Origin: UBA3103 sp002365855
Lineage (GTDB): Bacteria; Bacillota; Desulfotomaculia; Desulfotomaculales; Pelotomaculaceae
Direction of reading: 5' to 3'
NCBI GenBank assembly: GCA_030627625.1
Contig: DAOURR010000092.1
Coordinates: 1 to 6,200 of the forward strand
DNA: 6,200 nt
In this document: positions 6,118-6,200 of the stretch, in pieces
Numbering within the stretch: position 1 is the first letter of the stretch
How the letters are laid out: each line of letters begins with the position of its first letter
Notes under the pieces: model-generated
Seen by the model: the letters and a program-made list of their open reading frames with translations, nothing else
Databases searched by the model: none
Told to the model about the DNA's origin: nothing
Translations under genes and position numbers: made by a program

Positions 6118-6200
6118 GGTTCAGCATACTTTCATCAAAAATTTCTTAAACAACTCTCAGTGATTTAAAAGAAAGGTTGCACTAATTTTAATTTATAGTA

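Noticed and set aside
6071..6200. tRNA or other structured RNA in the right-hand spacer (GGTTCAGCATAC recalls a T-loop)
   Set aside because: No acceptor stem, D-arm or anticodon arm can be paired around it.

Overview
The window looks archaeal. It has an AT-rich, tightly packed set of membrane and cell-surface genes, TATA-like sequences instead of bacterial -35/-10 pairs, a secreted protein full of N-glycosylation sequons, and a LamG plus Ig-like architecture of the kind seen in uncultivated TACK archaea such as Bathyarchaeia. That lineage is an inference from protein style; no phylogenetic marker is present. All supported genes lie on the + strand.

Left block (1-3661). The 3' end of an unknown gene (stop at 151-153) is followed two bases later by a 771-residue polytopic membrane protein (156-2471). 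This protein has the layout of a GT-C type glycosyltransferase: many membrane helices, then a soluble C-terminal domain outside the cell. Its stop overlaps by 4 bases (ATGA) the start of a 397-residue protein (2468-3661). That second protein has one N-terminal membrane anchor, an extracytoplasmic alpha/beta domain resembling the class I glutamine amidotransferase / flavodoxin-like fold, and three C-terminal membrane helices. The spacing suggests one operon with translational coupling, probably acting in glycan or surface-polymer assembly.

Middle block (3662-4207). A stop-rich spacer with two short palindromes, one a run of alternating CG, leads to a 112-residue reading frame (3794-4132). Its second half clearly resembles the last 60 residues of the 771-residue protein. 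It looks like a detached or decayed copy of that C-terminal domain. A short non-coding stretch then holds a plausible TATA box and Shine-Dalgarno-like sequence.

Right block (4208-6200). This holds a secreted, membrane-anchored surface protein with an N-terminal beta domain, a LamG (concanavalin A-like) domain, an orphan LamG-type segment, Ig-like domains, a C-terminal membrane helix and 12 N-glycosylation sequons. Its signal peptide is encoded upstream of the first ATG (4322), in a stretch with no ATG, GTG or TTG in frame, so it probably starts at a non-standard codon (best candidate ATT at 4208) or the sequence contains an error there. The last 130 bases hold no gene that I can see.

Taken together, the window suggests a surface glycoprotein locus: a membrane glycosyltransferase-like enzyme with an unknown co-translated partner, next to a probable glycosylated adhesin or carbohydrate-binding protein. 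The functional link between the blocks is inferred only from adjacency.
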